Source: Burkholderiales bacterium (GTDB lineage Bacteria; Pseudomonadota; Gammaproteobacteria; Burkholderiales; SG8-39). From it: 64,000 bases of DNA. Within the stretch, counting starts at the first letter, position 1; every line of letters begins with the position of its first letter. Where the stretch lies: positions 62,001-126,000 of the forward strand of contig JAOSJV010000010.1 in NCBI GenBank assembly GCA_027493935.1, given 5' to 3'. Of the stretch, positions 40,090 to 49,619 are shown one piece after another. Below the pieces are notes generated by a model. The model was not told the origin of the DNA. It ran no database searches and saw only the letters and a list, made by a program, of their open reading frames with translations. The position numbers and the translations under genes are program-made.

Positions 40090-40103
40090 TTGATGCAGAT
40101 CAA
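40090..40103. promoter_or_regulatory. Perfect FNR/Anr-type binding site
   Basis: TTGAT-GCAG-ATCAA is a perfect match to the FNR/Anr consensus TTGAT-N4-ATCAA. It is in the 246-base gap between the fumarase stop and the malic enzyme start. The position fits control of the malic enzyme-apbE unit by oxygen limitation; distance to the GTG is about 190 bases. No gene is seen in the rest of this gap. Confidence 0.7.
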
Positions 40104-40145
40104 GCGGTGAACCTTCGGGACGGTGCGGCCGGCGTGCGCACGCGC

Positions 40146-41660
40146 TCAGGCGGCGACGACCGGAATCTTGCCGATGCGCGCGCGCCACTCCTGCGGGCCG
40201 GAGCGGTGCACGGCGTTGCCGGTCGCGTCCACGGCCACCGTGACCGGCATATCCTTCACGTCGAATTCGTAGATCGCCTCCATGCCGAGGTCGGCGAAGG
40301 CGACCACCCGCGAGCCGCGAATCGCCTTGGACACGAGATACGCCGCGCCGCCGACGGCGATGCAGTAGACGCCCTGGTGCCGCCTGATCGCCTCGATCGC
40401 GGCGGCTCCGCGCTCGGACTTGCCGACCATGCCGAGCAGGCCCAACTGCGAGAGCATCGGCTCCACGTAGCGGTCCATGCGCGAGGACGTCGTCGGCCCC
40501 GCCGGCCCGACCACTTCGTCGCGCACCGGATTGACCGGGCCGACGTAGTAGATGAAGCGGTTGCGCAGGTCGACCGGCAGCGGCTCGTCCTTCGCCATCA
40601 TGTCGGCGAGGCGCTTGTGCGCGGCGTCGCGTCCGGTCAGTAGCTTGCCCGAGAGCAGGAGCCGCTCGCCGGCTTGCCACCCCGCCACCTCCTCGCGCGT
40701 GAGCGCGTCGAGATTCACGCGCCGGCTCGACGAGAAGTCGAGTGCGAGCTTGGGCCAGTCTTCGAGGCTCGGCGGCTCGAGCCGCGCCGGCCCGGAGCCG
40801 TCGAGCACGAAGTGGACGTGGCGCGTCGCGGCGCAGTTCGGCAGCAGCGCCACCGGCTTCGAGGTCGCGTGCGTGGGATAGTCGACCACCTTCACGTCGA
40901 GTACGGTGGTCAGCCCGCCGAGGCCGGCCGCGCCGATGCCGAGCGCGTTCACCTTCTCGTAGAGCTCGAGCCGCAGCGACTCGGCGCGCGTGCGCGGACC
41001 GCGCGCCCTCAGCTGGTGGATGTCTATCGGCTCCATCATCGCCCATTTCGCCATCAGCATCGCCTTCTCGGGCGTGCCGCCGATGCCGATCGAGAGCGTC
41101 CCGGGCGGGCACCAGTCCGCGCCCATCGTCGGCACCTGCGACATGACCCAGTCCACCACGCTGTCGTTCGGCAGCAGCATCGCGAACTTCGACTTGTTCT
41201 CCGAGCCGCCGCCCTTGGCTGCGACGATGACCTCGACCGTGTCGCCCGGCACGAGCTCGACGTGCGTGACCCCCGGCGAGTTGTCGCCCGTGTTCCTGCG
41301 CGCGCCGTCGGGATCCGCGACGATCGAGTTGCGCAGCACGTTGTCGGGGTTGGTGTAGGCGCGGCGCGTGCCCTCGTTCACCATCTCCACGACGCTCGTC
41401 TCCGCCTCCCAGCGCGCGTTCATGCCGACCCGCAGGAACACGAGCGCCGTGCCGGTGTCCTGGCAGACCGGCCGCCGCCCTTCGGCCGCCATGCGCGAGT
41501 TGATGAGCACCTGCGCGATCGCGTCCTTCGCGGCCGGCGACGCCTCGCGCTCGTACGCCGCGGTCAGGCCGCGGATGAAGTCGACCGGGTGGTAGTACGA
41601 GATGTATTGCAGCGCATCGGCGATGCTCTGGATGAAGTCTTCCTGCCTGATGACGGCCAT
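40146..41660 (-). CDS. Class I (iron-sulfur) fumarate hydratase
   Basis: A 504-residue single-chain class I fumarase. The N-terminal lyase domain has RRPVCQDTGTALVFL (first cluster Cys), and others lie in GADWCPPGTLSIGIGG and LLPNCAATRHVHF. The beta domain includes YYVGPVNPVRDEVVGPAGPTTS and ends GKIPVVAA. It hydrates fumarate to malate in the TCA cycle with an oxygen-labile 4Fe-4S cluster. Upstream of malic enzyme on the same strand, it makes a fumarate-malate-pyruvate route. Confidence 0.95.
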   Translation of the reverse strand: MAVIRQEDFIQSIADALQYISYYHPVDFIRGLTAAYEREASPAAKDAIAQVLINSRMAAEGRRPVCQDTGTALVFLRVGMNARWEAETSVVEMVNEGTRRAYTNPDNVLRNSIVADPDGARRNTGDNSPGVTHVELVPGDTVEVIVAAKGGGSENKSKFAMLLPNDSVVDWVMSQVPTMGADWCPPGTLSIGIGGTPEKAMLMAKWAMMEPIDIHQLRARGPRTRAESLRLELYEKVNALGIGAAGLGGLTTVLDVKVVDYPTHATSKPVALLPNCAATRHVHFVLDGSGPARLEPPSLEDWPKLALDFSSSRRVNLDALTREEVAGWQAGERLLLSGKLLTGRDAAHKRLADMMAKDEPLPVDLRNRFIYYVGPVNPVRDEVVGPAGPTTSSRMDRYVEPMLSQLGLLGMVGKSERGAAAIEAIRRHQGVYCIAVGGAAYLVSKAIRGSRVVAFADLGMEAIYEFDVKDMPVTVAVDATGNAVHRSGPQEWRARIGKIPVVAA

Positions 41661-41757
41661 GCTTCCCTCGGTTCCGGTACGGGGACGCCGCCAAAGCGCG
41701 GCGCTCGCCAGACCGGTATTTTCCCCGATTCGCGCACCTGGCGCAGGCCGGCGGCGG

Positions 41758-42498
41758 CTACGGGCGCACACCCGAGTGGATCGCGGCGATGCCGAACGAC
41801 AGATTGCGGTATCGCACTTCGACGAATCCCGCCCGCTCGAGCAGCGCCTTGAACTGCGCCTGGTCCGGGAAGCGCCGGATCGACTCGACCAGATAGATAT
41901 AGGCCTCCGGGCTGCGCGCCACCCACGCCCCGAGCCGCGGGATCACCGTGAACGAGAACAAGTTGTAGAACGGCCGGATCGGCGCCCACGCCGCGGAGAA
42001 CTCGAGGCAGTGGAAGCGCCCGCCGCGCCGCAGCACGCGCAGGATCTCGGCGAGCGTACGCTCGAGGCTCGTCACGTTGCGAATGCCGAAAGAGATCGTC
42101 ACCGCGTCCACCGACGCGGATGCGATCGGGATGCGCTCGCCCTGCCCGGCAAGCCAGCAGACCCCGGACATCCCGCGCCGGCGGCCGTGCGCCATCATCG
42201 GCAGGCTGGGGTCGCACACCAGCACCTCGCGCCGCCCGTCGGCCAGCAGCGCCGCGATGTCGCCGGTGCCGCCGGCGAGATCGACGACCCGCTGCGGATC
42301 ACCTGCAAGCGCGGCGCGCGCGAAGCGGCGCTTCCAGAGCCGGTGGATTCCCAGGCTCATCAAGTCGTTCATCAGATCGTAGCGCGGGGCGACCGTGTCG
42401 AACACGCGGCGGATGCGCCGCTCGCGCTCGAGGGCATCGACGCTTGCGTAGCCGAACGTGCCGGAGATTTCGGCAGTGCGGGCCGTGCGCTTGGCCAT
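41758..42498 (-). CDS. ubiE: Ubiquinone/menaquinone C-methyltransferase UbiE
   Basis: A 246-residue SAM-dependent methyltransferase. VFDTVAPRYDLMNDLMSLG, the SAM loop VVDLAGGTGDIA, ISFGIRNVT and the C-terminal LSFGIAAIHSGVRP are UbiE hallmarks. It methylates the ring of 2-polyprenyl benzoquinol or naphthoquinol. It is 21 bases after a MenA-like prenyltransferase on the same strand, suggesting the menaquinone (MenG) role at least in part. Confidence 0.95.
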   Translation of the reverse strand: MAKRTARTAEISGTFGYASVDALERERRIRRVFDTVAPRYDLMNDLMSLGIHRLWKRRFARAALAGDPQRVVDLAGGTGDIAALLADGRREVLVCDPSLPMMAHGRRRGMSGVCWLAGQGERIPIASASVDAVTISFGIRNVTSLERTLAEILRVLRRGGRFHCLEFSAAWAPIRPFYNLFSFTVIPRLGAWVARSPEAYIYLVESIRRFPDQAQFKALLERAGFVEVRYRNLSFGIAAIHSGVRP

Positions 42499-42519
42499 GG
42501 CGGCGGCGCCGGCGGCGGG

Positions 42520-43431
42520 TCAGAGCAGGAAGGCGACCGCGAGCAGGCAGCCGAACGCGAACTGCAGCTGTGCGGTGTCGGCCAGGATGCGGTTGAACTG
42601 CGGGCCCGGCCGCTCCAGCGCGAACCGCGTCACGATCCAGGTCGCGATCGGCGCCGAGGCTGCCGGGAGCACGAGGCTCCAGCCCGCGGTGGTCGCCGCC
42701 GCGAGCAGCGGCAGCAGCGCGTAGGGCACCGCGATCAGCAGGCCGAACTCCACCTTGCTCCACCCGCGGCCGATGCTCACCGCGAGCGTGCGCTTGCCGA
42801 CCGAGCGATCGCCCTCGAGATCGCGGTAGTTGTTGACGACGATCACCGCGGCGGCGAGCATGCCGATCATCGCCGCGGCGGTGGCAGCGGCCCAGCCGAC
42901 GCCGCCGGTCTGGAGGTAATAGGTTCCGAGCACGGCGCCGAGGCCGAAGAATGCGAAGACGAACAGTTCGCCGGTCGCGCCGTACGCGATCGGCCGCGGA
43001 CCGCCGGTGTACGCGTAGCCCGCCGCGATCGACGCGACACCGAGTGCGAGGATCGGCCAGCCGCCGTACCGAACGAGCCAGGCGCCGACGAGCGTGGCCG
43101 CGCCGAACGCCAGCGCGGCCGCGACCCGGACTTCGCCCGGCGCGAGCCATCCGGAGCTGACCGCGCGCGGGGGGCCGAGCCGCTCGGCGCGGTCGGCGCC
43201 GCGCTCGAAGTCGCCGACGTCGTTGTAGAGGTTGGTCCCGATTTGGATCAACAGCGCCCCGAGCGCCGCGAGCGCGAATGGCGTCCACAGGAGGCGCCCC
43301 AGCTCGCGCCACGCGAGCGCCGCGCCGACCAGCACCGGCACGGCCGAGATCGACAGCGTGGCCGGCCGGACCGCGAGCCACCAGATGCGCCAGCGCGGAA
43401 CGCCGGCCGCTGCGGTCTCGAACGGCTTCAA
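42520..43431 (-). CDS. menA: MenA-like 1,4-dihydroxy-2-naphthoate prenyltransferase (UbiA superfamily)
   Basis: About 303 residues with eight or nine hydrophobic segments. The first Asp-rich motif NLYNDVGDFERGAD followed by RLGPPRAVSSG is of MenA type (compare NDYGDAVKGSD in E. coli), and the second, NNYRDLEGDRSVGKRTLAV, lies about 120 residues later. The start is uncertain: TTG 43431 is in frame but lacks a ribosome site. An ATG at 43484 just after a TATACT element would read MRRIDTDPRRGDTITAS and join LKPFET if one base is missing near 43430. Confidence 0.85.
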   Translation of the reverse strand: MKPFETAAAGVPRWRIWWLAVRPATLSISAVPVLVGAALAWRELGRLLWTPFALAALGALLIQIGTNLYNDVGDFERGADRAERLGPPRAVSSGWLAPGEVRVAAALAFGAATLVGAWLVRYGGWPILALGVASIAAGYAYTGGPRPIAYGATGELFVFAFFGLGAVLGTYYLQTGGVGWAAATAAAMIGMLAAAVIVVNNYRDLEGDRSVGKRTLAVSIGRGWSKVEFGLLIAVPYALLPLLAAATTAGWSLVLPAASAPIATWIVTRFALERPGPQFNRILADTAQLQFAFGCLLAVAFLL

Positions 43432-43570
43432 CTGGCGGTGATCGTGTCGCCGCGCCGCGGATCGGTGTCGATTCGGCGCATCATCGCGCCAGAAGTATAG
43501 CACCGGCTCCACAAGAAAACGCCCGCGCCATGGCGGGCGGCAACGTCGACGTGGCGCGAACGCCGCGGCG

Positions 43571-43786
43571 CTACTTTCCGTGCGTCTTCTTGTAGTGCTC
43601 GGCGGCGCGATCCATCGCCTTGCCAAGCAGCTCGGCGTTCTTCTTCGCCGCCGCGGCCGCCTTCGCCTTGGCCTCCTCCGCCTTCGCCTTCTGCTCCTCG
43701 GTCGGCGGCGGCAGCTTCGCGCTCGCGACGCCGACGCCGACGGCCAACGTCACCGCGACCGCCAGCACTGCTTCCCGCTTCCTCAT
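43571..43786 (-). CDS. Small exported Lys/Ala-rich protein
   Basis: 71 residues: a signal peptide (MRKREAVLAVAVTLAVGVGV ending ASA-K) and a mature part of about 47 residues that is almost entirely Ala, Lys and Glu with a coiled-coil or single-helix pattern, ending YKKTHGK. It is encoded 14 bases after the cytochrome b subunit of formate dehydrogenase on the same strand. I do not recognise the family. Position suggests a periplasmic accessory of that complex. Confidence 0.7.
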   Translation of the reverse strand: MRKREAVLAVAVTLAVGVGVASAKLPPPTEEQKAKAEEAKAKAAAAAKKNAELLGKAMDRAAEHYKKTHGK

Positions 43787-43800
43787 GATGCTCTCCCTCC

Positions 43801-44856
43801 TCAGCTCGTCTGCGTGCGCGCGGCGGCGGATCCTGCGCCGCCGGCCGCCTCGCCGGGCTCGGCGAACTTCTGCCGCGCCTTGCCCGCTCTCACGTCCTCG
43901 TACCAGCGCCGGTGGTGGTGCTCGGCCCACGTTTCGGTCACGTGGCCGTCGCGCATCGCGCGGTAGGCGCCTGTCACCCCGATCGTCCCGAGGTAGATGT
44001 GCACCGCCGCGAGCGCGATCGCGACGTACGAGGCGATCATGTGGATCAGGTTGGCGTTCTGCATCGTCGCCCGCGTCTGGCCGAGGTTCGGGAAGTTCAG
44101 GATGAGCCCGGTGACGACGAGGATCGTCGTCAGGATCACCAGGATCAGCCAGAAAACGAGCTTCTCGCCGGCGTTGAACCGGTGCGACGGATACTCGTGG
44201 CCGCGGAAGTAGCCGAAGATGTTCGCGAACCACTTGAAGTCCTCCGCGCCGATGCCGTTGTCGCGGATGTACTGGATGAACATCCACGGCACGGCCACGA
44301 TCAGGATCGGTCCGGCGAAGTTGTGCAGGTTCTTTGACAGCACCGCCAGCCAGGCGAACAGCGTGTACCCGATCACCGGCAGCAACACGTCCTTCCCGAA
44401 GCTCATGATGAGGCCGGTGACCGCCAGCACCACCCAGGTGATCGCCATGAGCCAGTGCGCGTACCGGTCGGCGTTCGAGAAGCGCCGGATCATGCGCCCG
44501 CCACCCGCTTCCTTGACGTCCATCGGCCCGCGGACGAGGTAGAACAGCGCGAGCCCGGCGAGCGCAACCGCCACCAGGATCCCGCCCCAGAAGGCCACCG
44601 GCACCCGCGCCTCGCGGTAAGTCTGGCCGCGCGATTCGACCAGCACGCCGGTCTCCACCCCTCTGACGGTCGTGTAGCCCGGTTGCCCCGAGCGTACGTC
44701 GCGCCACAGCGGCGCGTTGTTGCCGGGCTGGGCCTGCTGCCGCTCGACTTGCGCCGTGGCGTCGGATGCCGGCGGCTGCTGCGCGTGGGCCGCACCGCCG
44801 CCCAGCGCGAGCGCCGCGGCGAATCCGACGGCTGTCGCCAATAGTTGGAGTCTCAC
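43801..44856 (-). CDS. fdhC: Formate dehydrogenase gamma subunit (cytochrome b556)
   Basis: 351 residues. A signal peptide (ending AHA-QQ) and a periplasmic segment of about 60 residues precede a first TM near residue 85. The FdnI-type core has RRFSNADRYAHWLMAITWVV, KNLHNFAGP and a late HxxxAxAL-type heme His (AIALAAVHIYLG) with TETWAEHHHRRWY, giving four core membrane helices with heme-ligand His. It is longer than E. coli FdnI (about 217). It passes electrons from the periplasmic catalytic subunits to the quinone pool. GTG 44856 is the chosen start. Confidence 0.92.
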   Translation of the reverse strand: MRLQLLATAVGFAAALALGGGAAHAQQPPASDATAQVERQQAQPGNNAPLWRDVRSGQPGYTTVRGVETGVLVESRGQTYREARVPVAFWGGILVAVALAGLALFYLVRGPMDVKEAGGGRMIRRFSNADRYAHWLMAITWVVLAVTGLIMSFGKDVLLPVIGYTLFAWLAVLSKNLHNFAGPILIVAVPWMFIQYIRDNGIGAEDFKWFANIFGYFRGHEYPSHRFNAGEKLVFWLILVILTTILVVTGLILNFPNLGQTRATMQNANLIHMIASYVAIALAAVHIYLGTIGVTGAYRAMRDGHVTETWAEHHHRRWYEDVRAGKARQKFAEPGEAAGGAGSAAARTQTS

Positions 44857-44861
44857 GGTGT

Positions 44862-45124
44862 CTACCCCCGTCGCCGATGCGCACGTACTCGTTCTGTACC
44901 TGGGCGCGCTTGCGCAGCGCGGTCTCCCACGAGTCGCGATCGCCCTTGCTCCACTGCGACGTGCTCCATTCCGGCGGCACGTTCGTCCACGGCTGAGTGT
45001 CGGGCTTGCCCTGGTACTTGCCCTGCTTGTAGACGGTGACCTGCTGGTTCTCGCCGCACCCGGCCAGGCCGAGCGCGCTGGCGCCTGCAAGCGCCGCCGT
45101 CGCCACGACTCGCGCGAAGGTCAT
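44862..45124 (-). CDS. Small lipoprotein of the formate dehydrogenase operon (probable 3' frameshift)
   Basis: About 87 residues. The N-terminus is a lipoprotein signal with lipobox LAGC (ATAALAGASALGLAGCGENQ). The mature part is polar with several Trp (TQPWTNVPPEW, DSWETAL) and ends ALRKRAQVQNEYVRIGDGG. The raw frame lacks a stop for over 400 codons; one base added to the C5 run at 44865-44869 gives TAG five bases before the fdhC start. Between fdhB and fdhC, it is probably an accessory of the complex; I do not know a described function. Confidence 0.72.
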
Positions 45125-45741
45125 GTCTTGCCTCCTTGTGCCGGCTGCCCCTGCGGGGGCTTGCCGTAAGCCGTACCCCAGCCCCACACTTCCGAGCCCT
45201 TGCCGCGCTTGAACACGCGCGCCCGGTAGATGTCGGCGATGACGTCGCCGTCGCCGCCCAGCAGCGCCTTGGTGGAGCACATTTCGGCGCACGCGGGCAG
45301 CTTGCCCATCGCCAGCCGATTCGAGCCGTATTTCTTGAACTCCTCGGCCGTGCTGTCCTTCTCCGGGCCGCCCGCGCAGAACGTGCACTTGTCCATCTTG
45401 CCGCGCAGGCCGAAAGCGCCCGCCTGCGGGAACTGCGGCGCGCCGAACGGGCACGCGTAGAAGCAGTAGCCGCAGCCGATGCAGAGGTCCTTGTCGTGCA
45501 GCACCACGCCGTCCTCGGTCTTGTAGAAGCAGTCGACCGGGCAGACCGCCATGCAGGGGGCATCCGAGCAGTGCATGCAGGCGACCGAGATCGAGCGCTC
45601 GCCGGGCACGCCGTCGTTCAGCGTGACCACGCGCCGGCGGTTGACGCCCCACGGCACCTCGTTCTCGTTCTTGCAGGCGGTGACGCACCCGTTGCACTCG
45701 ATGCAACGCTCGGCGTCGCAGAGGAACTTCATTCTTGCCAT
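45121..45741 (-). CDS. fdhB: Formate dehydrogenase beta subunit, four [4Fe-4S] ferredoxin
   Basis: 206 residues with four cysteine clusters: CDAERCIECNGCVTACK, CMHCSDAPCMAVCPVDC, CIGCGYCFYACPFGAP and the later CTFC with CAEMC. This is the FdnH/FdoH type without the C-terminal membrane helix of E. coli FdnH (about 294 residues), so anchoring must be through the gamma subunit. ATG 45741; ATG 45732 is a second option. Confidence 0.95.
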   Translation of the reverse strand: MARMKFLCDAERCIECNGCVTACKNENEVPWGVNRRRVVTLNDGVPGERSISVACMHCSDAPCMAVCPVDCFYKTEDGVVLHDKDLCIGCGYCFYACPFGAPQFPQAGAFGLRGKMDKCTFCAGGPEKDSTAEEFKKYGSNRLAMGKLPACAEMCSTKALLGGDGDVIADIYRARVFKRGKGSEVWGWGTAYGKPPQGQPAQGGKT

Positions 45742-45767
45742 GATCCGTCTCCTTGTGCGTCAGCCCG

Positions 45768-48723
45768 TCATGCCTTCTCGATCTGGCAGACCGTCGTCTT
45801 CGTTTCCTGCATCATCGTGACCGAGTCGTAGCCGTAGGTCGTCGCGGTGTTCACCGCCTCGCCGCGCACGATCGGCGCCGCCCCCTCCGGGTAGAAGGGC
45901 AGCATGTCCTTGCCCTGCCACCAGCCGGAGAAGTGGAACGGGATGAACGCGTGGTCGGCTCCGACCCGCTCGGTGACGAGCGCCTTCACCTTGAGGCGCG
46001 CCCCGCTCGGCGTCCTCACCCAGACGTAGTCGCCGTTGCGGATGCCGCGGTCGTTGGCCGACCGTGGGTTGATCTCCACGAACGCGTCCTGCTGCAGCTC
46101 GGCGAGCCACGGGTTGGAGCGCGTCTCCTCGCCGCCGCCCTCGTACTCGGTCAGGCGCCCGCTCGTCAGGATGATCGGGAACTCCTTGCCGATGTCCTTG
46201 TACTTCTCCTGCACGCTCTTGAAGAGCGTGGGCAGCCGCCAAAATGCGCGCTTGTCGTCGTGCGTCGGGTACTTGTCGACGAGGTCCGCACGGATACCGT
46301 ACAGCGGCTCGCGATGCTGCGGGACGCCGTCGGGGAAGTTCCACACCACCGCACGCGCCTTGGCGTTTCCGAACGGGTAGCAGCCGTGGTTCTTCATCAC
46401 CACCCGGATGATGCCGCCCGAGAGGTCGGTCTTCCAGTTCTTCCCCTCCGCCTCCTTCTTCTCCTCGTCGGTGAGCTCGTCCCACCAGCCGAGCTTCTTC
46501 AGGAACACGTGGTCGAACTCCGGGTAGCCGGTGGTGATGTCCGCGCCCTTCGAGTGCGAACCGTCCTCGGCGAGCAGGTTCTCGCCGTCGCGCTCGACGC
46601 CGAAGTTGGCGCGGAAGTTGCCGCCGCCGTCCATCACATGCAGATGGGTGTTGTAGAGGTTCGGGGTGCCGGGGTGCTTCAGCGCCGCGTTTCCCCAGCA
46701 CGGCCACGGCAGGCCGAAGTAGTCGCCGTCGAGCTTGTAGCCGGTCTCCTTGTCGACGCCGCCCTTGGCACGTAGCGTCTTCACGTCGAACACGTGCAGG
46801 TTGCGCATGTGCGCCTTGAGCCGCTCGGGCGACTGCCCGCTGTAGCCGATCGTCCAGGTGCCGCGGTTCAGCTCGCGCAGGATGTCCTCGATCACCGGCT
46901 CGCCGTTCGCGACCTGGATGTTCTGCTTGCCGTCGCGCTTGCCGACCAGCTGGTCGGCGAAGCCGAGCTTCTCGGCGAGCAGGTACATGATGGTTTGGTC
47001 GGGCTTCGCCTCGAACAGCGGATTGATGACCTTCTCGCGCCACTGGATCGAGCGGTTGGATGCGGTCACCGAGCCGGAGGTCTCGAACTGCGTCGCCGCC
47101 GGCAGCAGGTAGACGTCGCGGTTCTTGTTGAGGTCGGCCGGCTCGCCGGGCATCGCCGCCATTGCCGCGGTGGCCGATGGGTAGGGGTCGACGACCACCA
47201 GCAGGTCGAGCTTGTCCATCGCCTTCTTCATCTCGAGCCCGCGCGACTGGCTGTTCGGCGCGTGGCCCCAGTAGACCACGCCGCGCAGGTTCGACTCCTG
47301 GTCGATGTTCTCGTTCTTCTCCATCACGCCGTCGATCCAGCGCGAGACCGTGATCCCGGCCTTGCTCATCATCCCCGGGGCGTAGCGTCCTTGCAGCCAC
47401 TTGAGGTCGACGTTCCAGACGCGCGCCCAGTGGGCGAACGAGCCGGGCGCGATGCCGTAGTAGCCGGGCAGCGAGTCCGGATTCGGGCCGACGTCGGTCG
47501 CGCCCTGCACGTTGTCGTGGCCGCGGTAGATGTTGGCGCCGCCGCCGGATACGCCGATGTTCCCGAGGGCGAGCTGCAGGATGCAGGAGGCGCGCACCAT
47601 GGCGTTGCCGATGGTGTGCTGGGTCTGGCCCATGCACCAGATGATCGAGCTCGGCCGGTTCTTGGCGAACATCTCGGCCACGCGCTTCATCTGCTCCGGC
47701 GGCACGCCCGCCACCCGCTCGACCTCCTCGGGCGTCCACTTCTTCAGCACGTCCTCGCGGACCTTGTCCATCCCGTAGACGCGGTCGTTGATGTACTTCT
47801 TGTCCTCCCCAGCCGTTCTGGAAGATGTGCCACAGCAGGCCGAACAGCACCGGTACGTCGGTGCCGGAGCGGAACCGCACGTACTCGTCGGCCTTCGCGG
47901 CGGTGCGCGTGAAGCGCGGGTCGCAGACGATCATCTTGGCGCCGTTCTCCTTCGCGTGCAGGGTGTGCAGCAGCGAGACCGGATGCGCCTCGGCGGCGTT
48001 CGAGCCGATGAAGAGCAGGCACTTCGAGTTCTGCTCGTCGTTGTACGAGTTGGTCATCGCGCCGTAGCCCCAGGTATTTGCCACGCCCGCGACCGTGGTC
48101 GAGTGGCAGATACGCGCCTGGTGGTCGGTGTTGTTGGTGCCCCAGAGGCGCACCCACTTGCACAGCAGGTAGGACTGCTCGTTGTTGTGCTTGGACGAGC
48201 CGACGAAGTACATCGCGTCCGGGCCGGACTCCTCGCGGATCTTCAGCATCTTCTTCGAAATCTCGTCGAGCGCCTGGTCCCACGAGATGCGCGTGTACTT
48301 GCCGTTCACGAGCTTCATCGGGTACTTCAGGCGGTGCGAGTGCTCGGTCATGCCGTGCTCGCGCACCGCGGCGCCCTTGGCGCAGTGCGCACCGAGGTTG
48401 AGCGGTGAGTCGAACACCGGCTCCTGCCGCACCCACACCCCGTTCTGCACCACTGCGTCGATCGCGCAGCCGACCGAGCAATGCGTGCACACCGTGCGCT
48501 TCACCTCGATCTTGCCGCCCTCGGCGGCCCTCTTCTCCTGCGCGTGTGCCTTGCCGATCATGCTGAACGGCAGCTGGCTCGCGAACGCGCCCGCCCCCAC
48601 CGCCACGCCGGAGCGCTGCAGGAACGCGCGCCGGTCGATGGTCTCGCCCAGCGCACCGGCCAGGCTGCGCGTCAGGCGGGACCGGCCGGTCGGAGCGCTC
48701 GAAGACTTTCTCGTCAGCAACAT
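45768..48723 (-). CDS. fdhA: Formate dehydrogenase alpha (catalytic) subunit, Cys variant (frameshifted)
   Basis: About 984 residues. A Tat signal ([17 protein letters not shown]) is followed by the 4Fe-4S motif CTHCSVGC and the molybdopterin core [18 protein letters not shown]. The active-site segment is [12 protein letters not shown], with Cys where E. coli FdnG has selenocysteine, and the His is conserved. The C-terminal MopB-binding domain has [17 protein letters not shown]. One extra base in the C4 run at 47807-47810 (plus strand) splits the gene after HIFQNGW; removal restores [16 protein letters not shown]. It oxidises formate in the periplasm with a W or Mo bis-guanine-dinucleotide cofactor. 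Confidence 0.95.
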
Positions 48724-48739
48724 GATGACTCCTCCTCGG

Positions 48740-48937
48740 TCAGACCTTGGTCGTCTCGTAGTACCGGCGCACGTGCTCGGAGAGCTGGTAGCCCTTGCGC
48801 TTCGTTGCGCCAGTGCCGGCGGCCGCGGTCTCGGCCTGCGGCACCGTCTTCGCCGCGATCGCCGCGACCGTCGCGGCGCTGCCGGCGCCGGCGGCGAGCA
48901 GGAACTTCCTGCGAGAGAGTTTCGCTTTTTCGCTCAT
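48740..48937 (-). CDS. Formate dehydrogenase region Tat-target small protein
   Basis: 65 residues: [19 protein letters not shown] is a strong twin-arginine signal, followed by a short mature part ending [16 protein letters not shown]. It matches the small protein family regularly found just before formate dehydrogenase alpha subunits and named for that position. It may escort or assemble the catalytic subunit through Tat. A GGAGACGAAC element precedes the ATG. Confidence 0.88.
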   Translation of the reverse strand: MSEKAKLSRRKFLLAAGAGSAATVAAIAAKTVPQAETAAAGTGATKRKGYQLSEHVRRYYETTKV

Positions 48938-48977
48938 GGTTCGTCTCCTTCCGGGCACGTCTGTCAGGGCTGCATGG

Positions 48978-49619
48978 CTACAGCATTTCGAACGATTCGA
49001 CTTCCACATCGAGGAACGCCTTGGCGAAGCGCGCCACCGCGCGGTAGTAGTTCGCCGCGTCGCACGCCTCCACGGCCGCGCACAGCGCGCGATAGCTTCC
49101 GCGCAGGTAGCGGTCGAAGAACAGCCGCTGGTCGAGCAGCGCCTCCTCGCCCCGCCCGGACTCGACGATCAGCAGCCGCATCACGTCGCACAGCCCGGCG
49201 AAATGGTCCTCGGGCTCGCCGGCGCCCGCGGTGCGCGCGAAGCCCATGGCGTCCAGCTCGTCGCGCAGGCCCGCGAGCAGCTTCTCGCGGCCGGTCGCGA
49301 CGAGGTAGTAGGAGGCATAGGGGTGACCGGCGACTTGCCGGTGCCGACCAGGATCGTGTCGTACTCGAGGCGGGTGGCTTGCGCATCGGCGGCCGCCGAA
49401 GCCGCCACGAGCGCGTTCCAGGCCTCGGCGAGCGAAGCGCCGCGGCCCCTCGGGAACGAGCTCATCGGCGCGCGCGAGCGCGTCGAGCAGCGCCGCGTCC
49501 GGCCCAGCGTAAAACAGCCGCGCGAGCAGCGCGTAGAAATCCGCCCGCGCCTGCTCTTCCTGCGCTCCGGCCCGGAGCGCGCGATGCGAGCCTGCTTCCC
49601 CGGTCACCGGCGCGTTCAT
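48978..49619 (-). CDS. TorD-family redox enzyme maturation chaperone (two compensating frameshifts)
   Basis: About 213 residues after an extra base at the C4 run 49446-49449 and a missing base at the G4 run 49320-49323 are corrected. The protein begins MNAPVTGEAG and has ARADFYALLARLFYAGPDAA, LEYDTILVG then PYASYYLVATGREKLLAGL, and EDHFAGLCDVMRLLI, with a helical C-terminus. TorD/DmsD-type chaperones hold the Tat signal of a molybdoenzyme until the cofactor is inserted; the client here is the formate dehydrogenase alpha subunit. Its ATG overlaps the polyferredoxin stop. Confidence 0.86.
   Translation of the reverse strand: MNAPVTGEAGSHRALRAGAQEEQARADFYALLARLFYAGPDAALLDALARADELVPEGPRRFARRGLERARGGFGGRRCASHPPRVRHDPGRHRQVAGHPYASYYLVATGREKLLAGLRDELDAMGFARTAGAGEPEDHFAGLCDVMRLLIVESGRGEEALLDQRLFFDRYLRGSYRALCAAVEACDAANYYRAVARFAKAFLDVEVESFEML

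Noticed and set aside
43571..45706. A 711-codon open minus-strand frame running through three formate dehydrogenase genes
   Set aside because: It only reads the small lipoprotein and the small exported protein in frame at its parts; the rest is a shadow of fdhB and fdhC, kept open by GC bias and a missing base near 44865.
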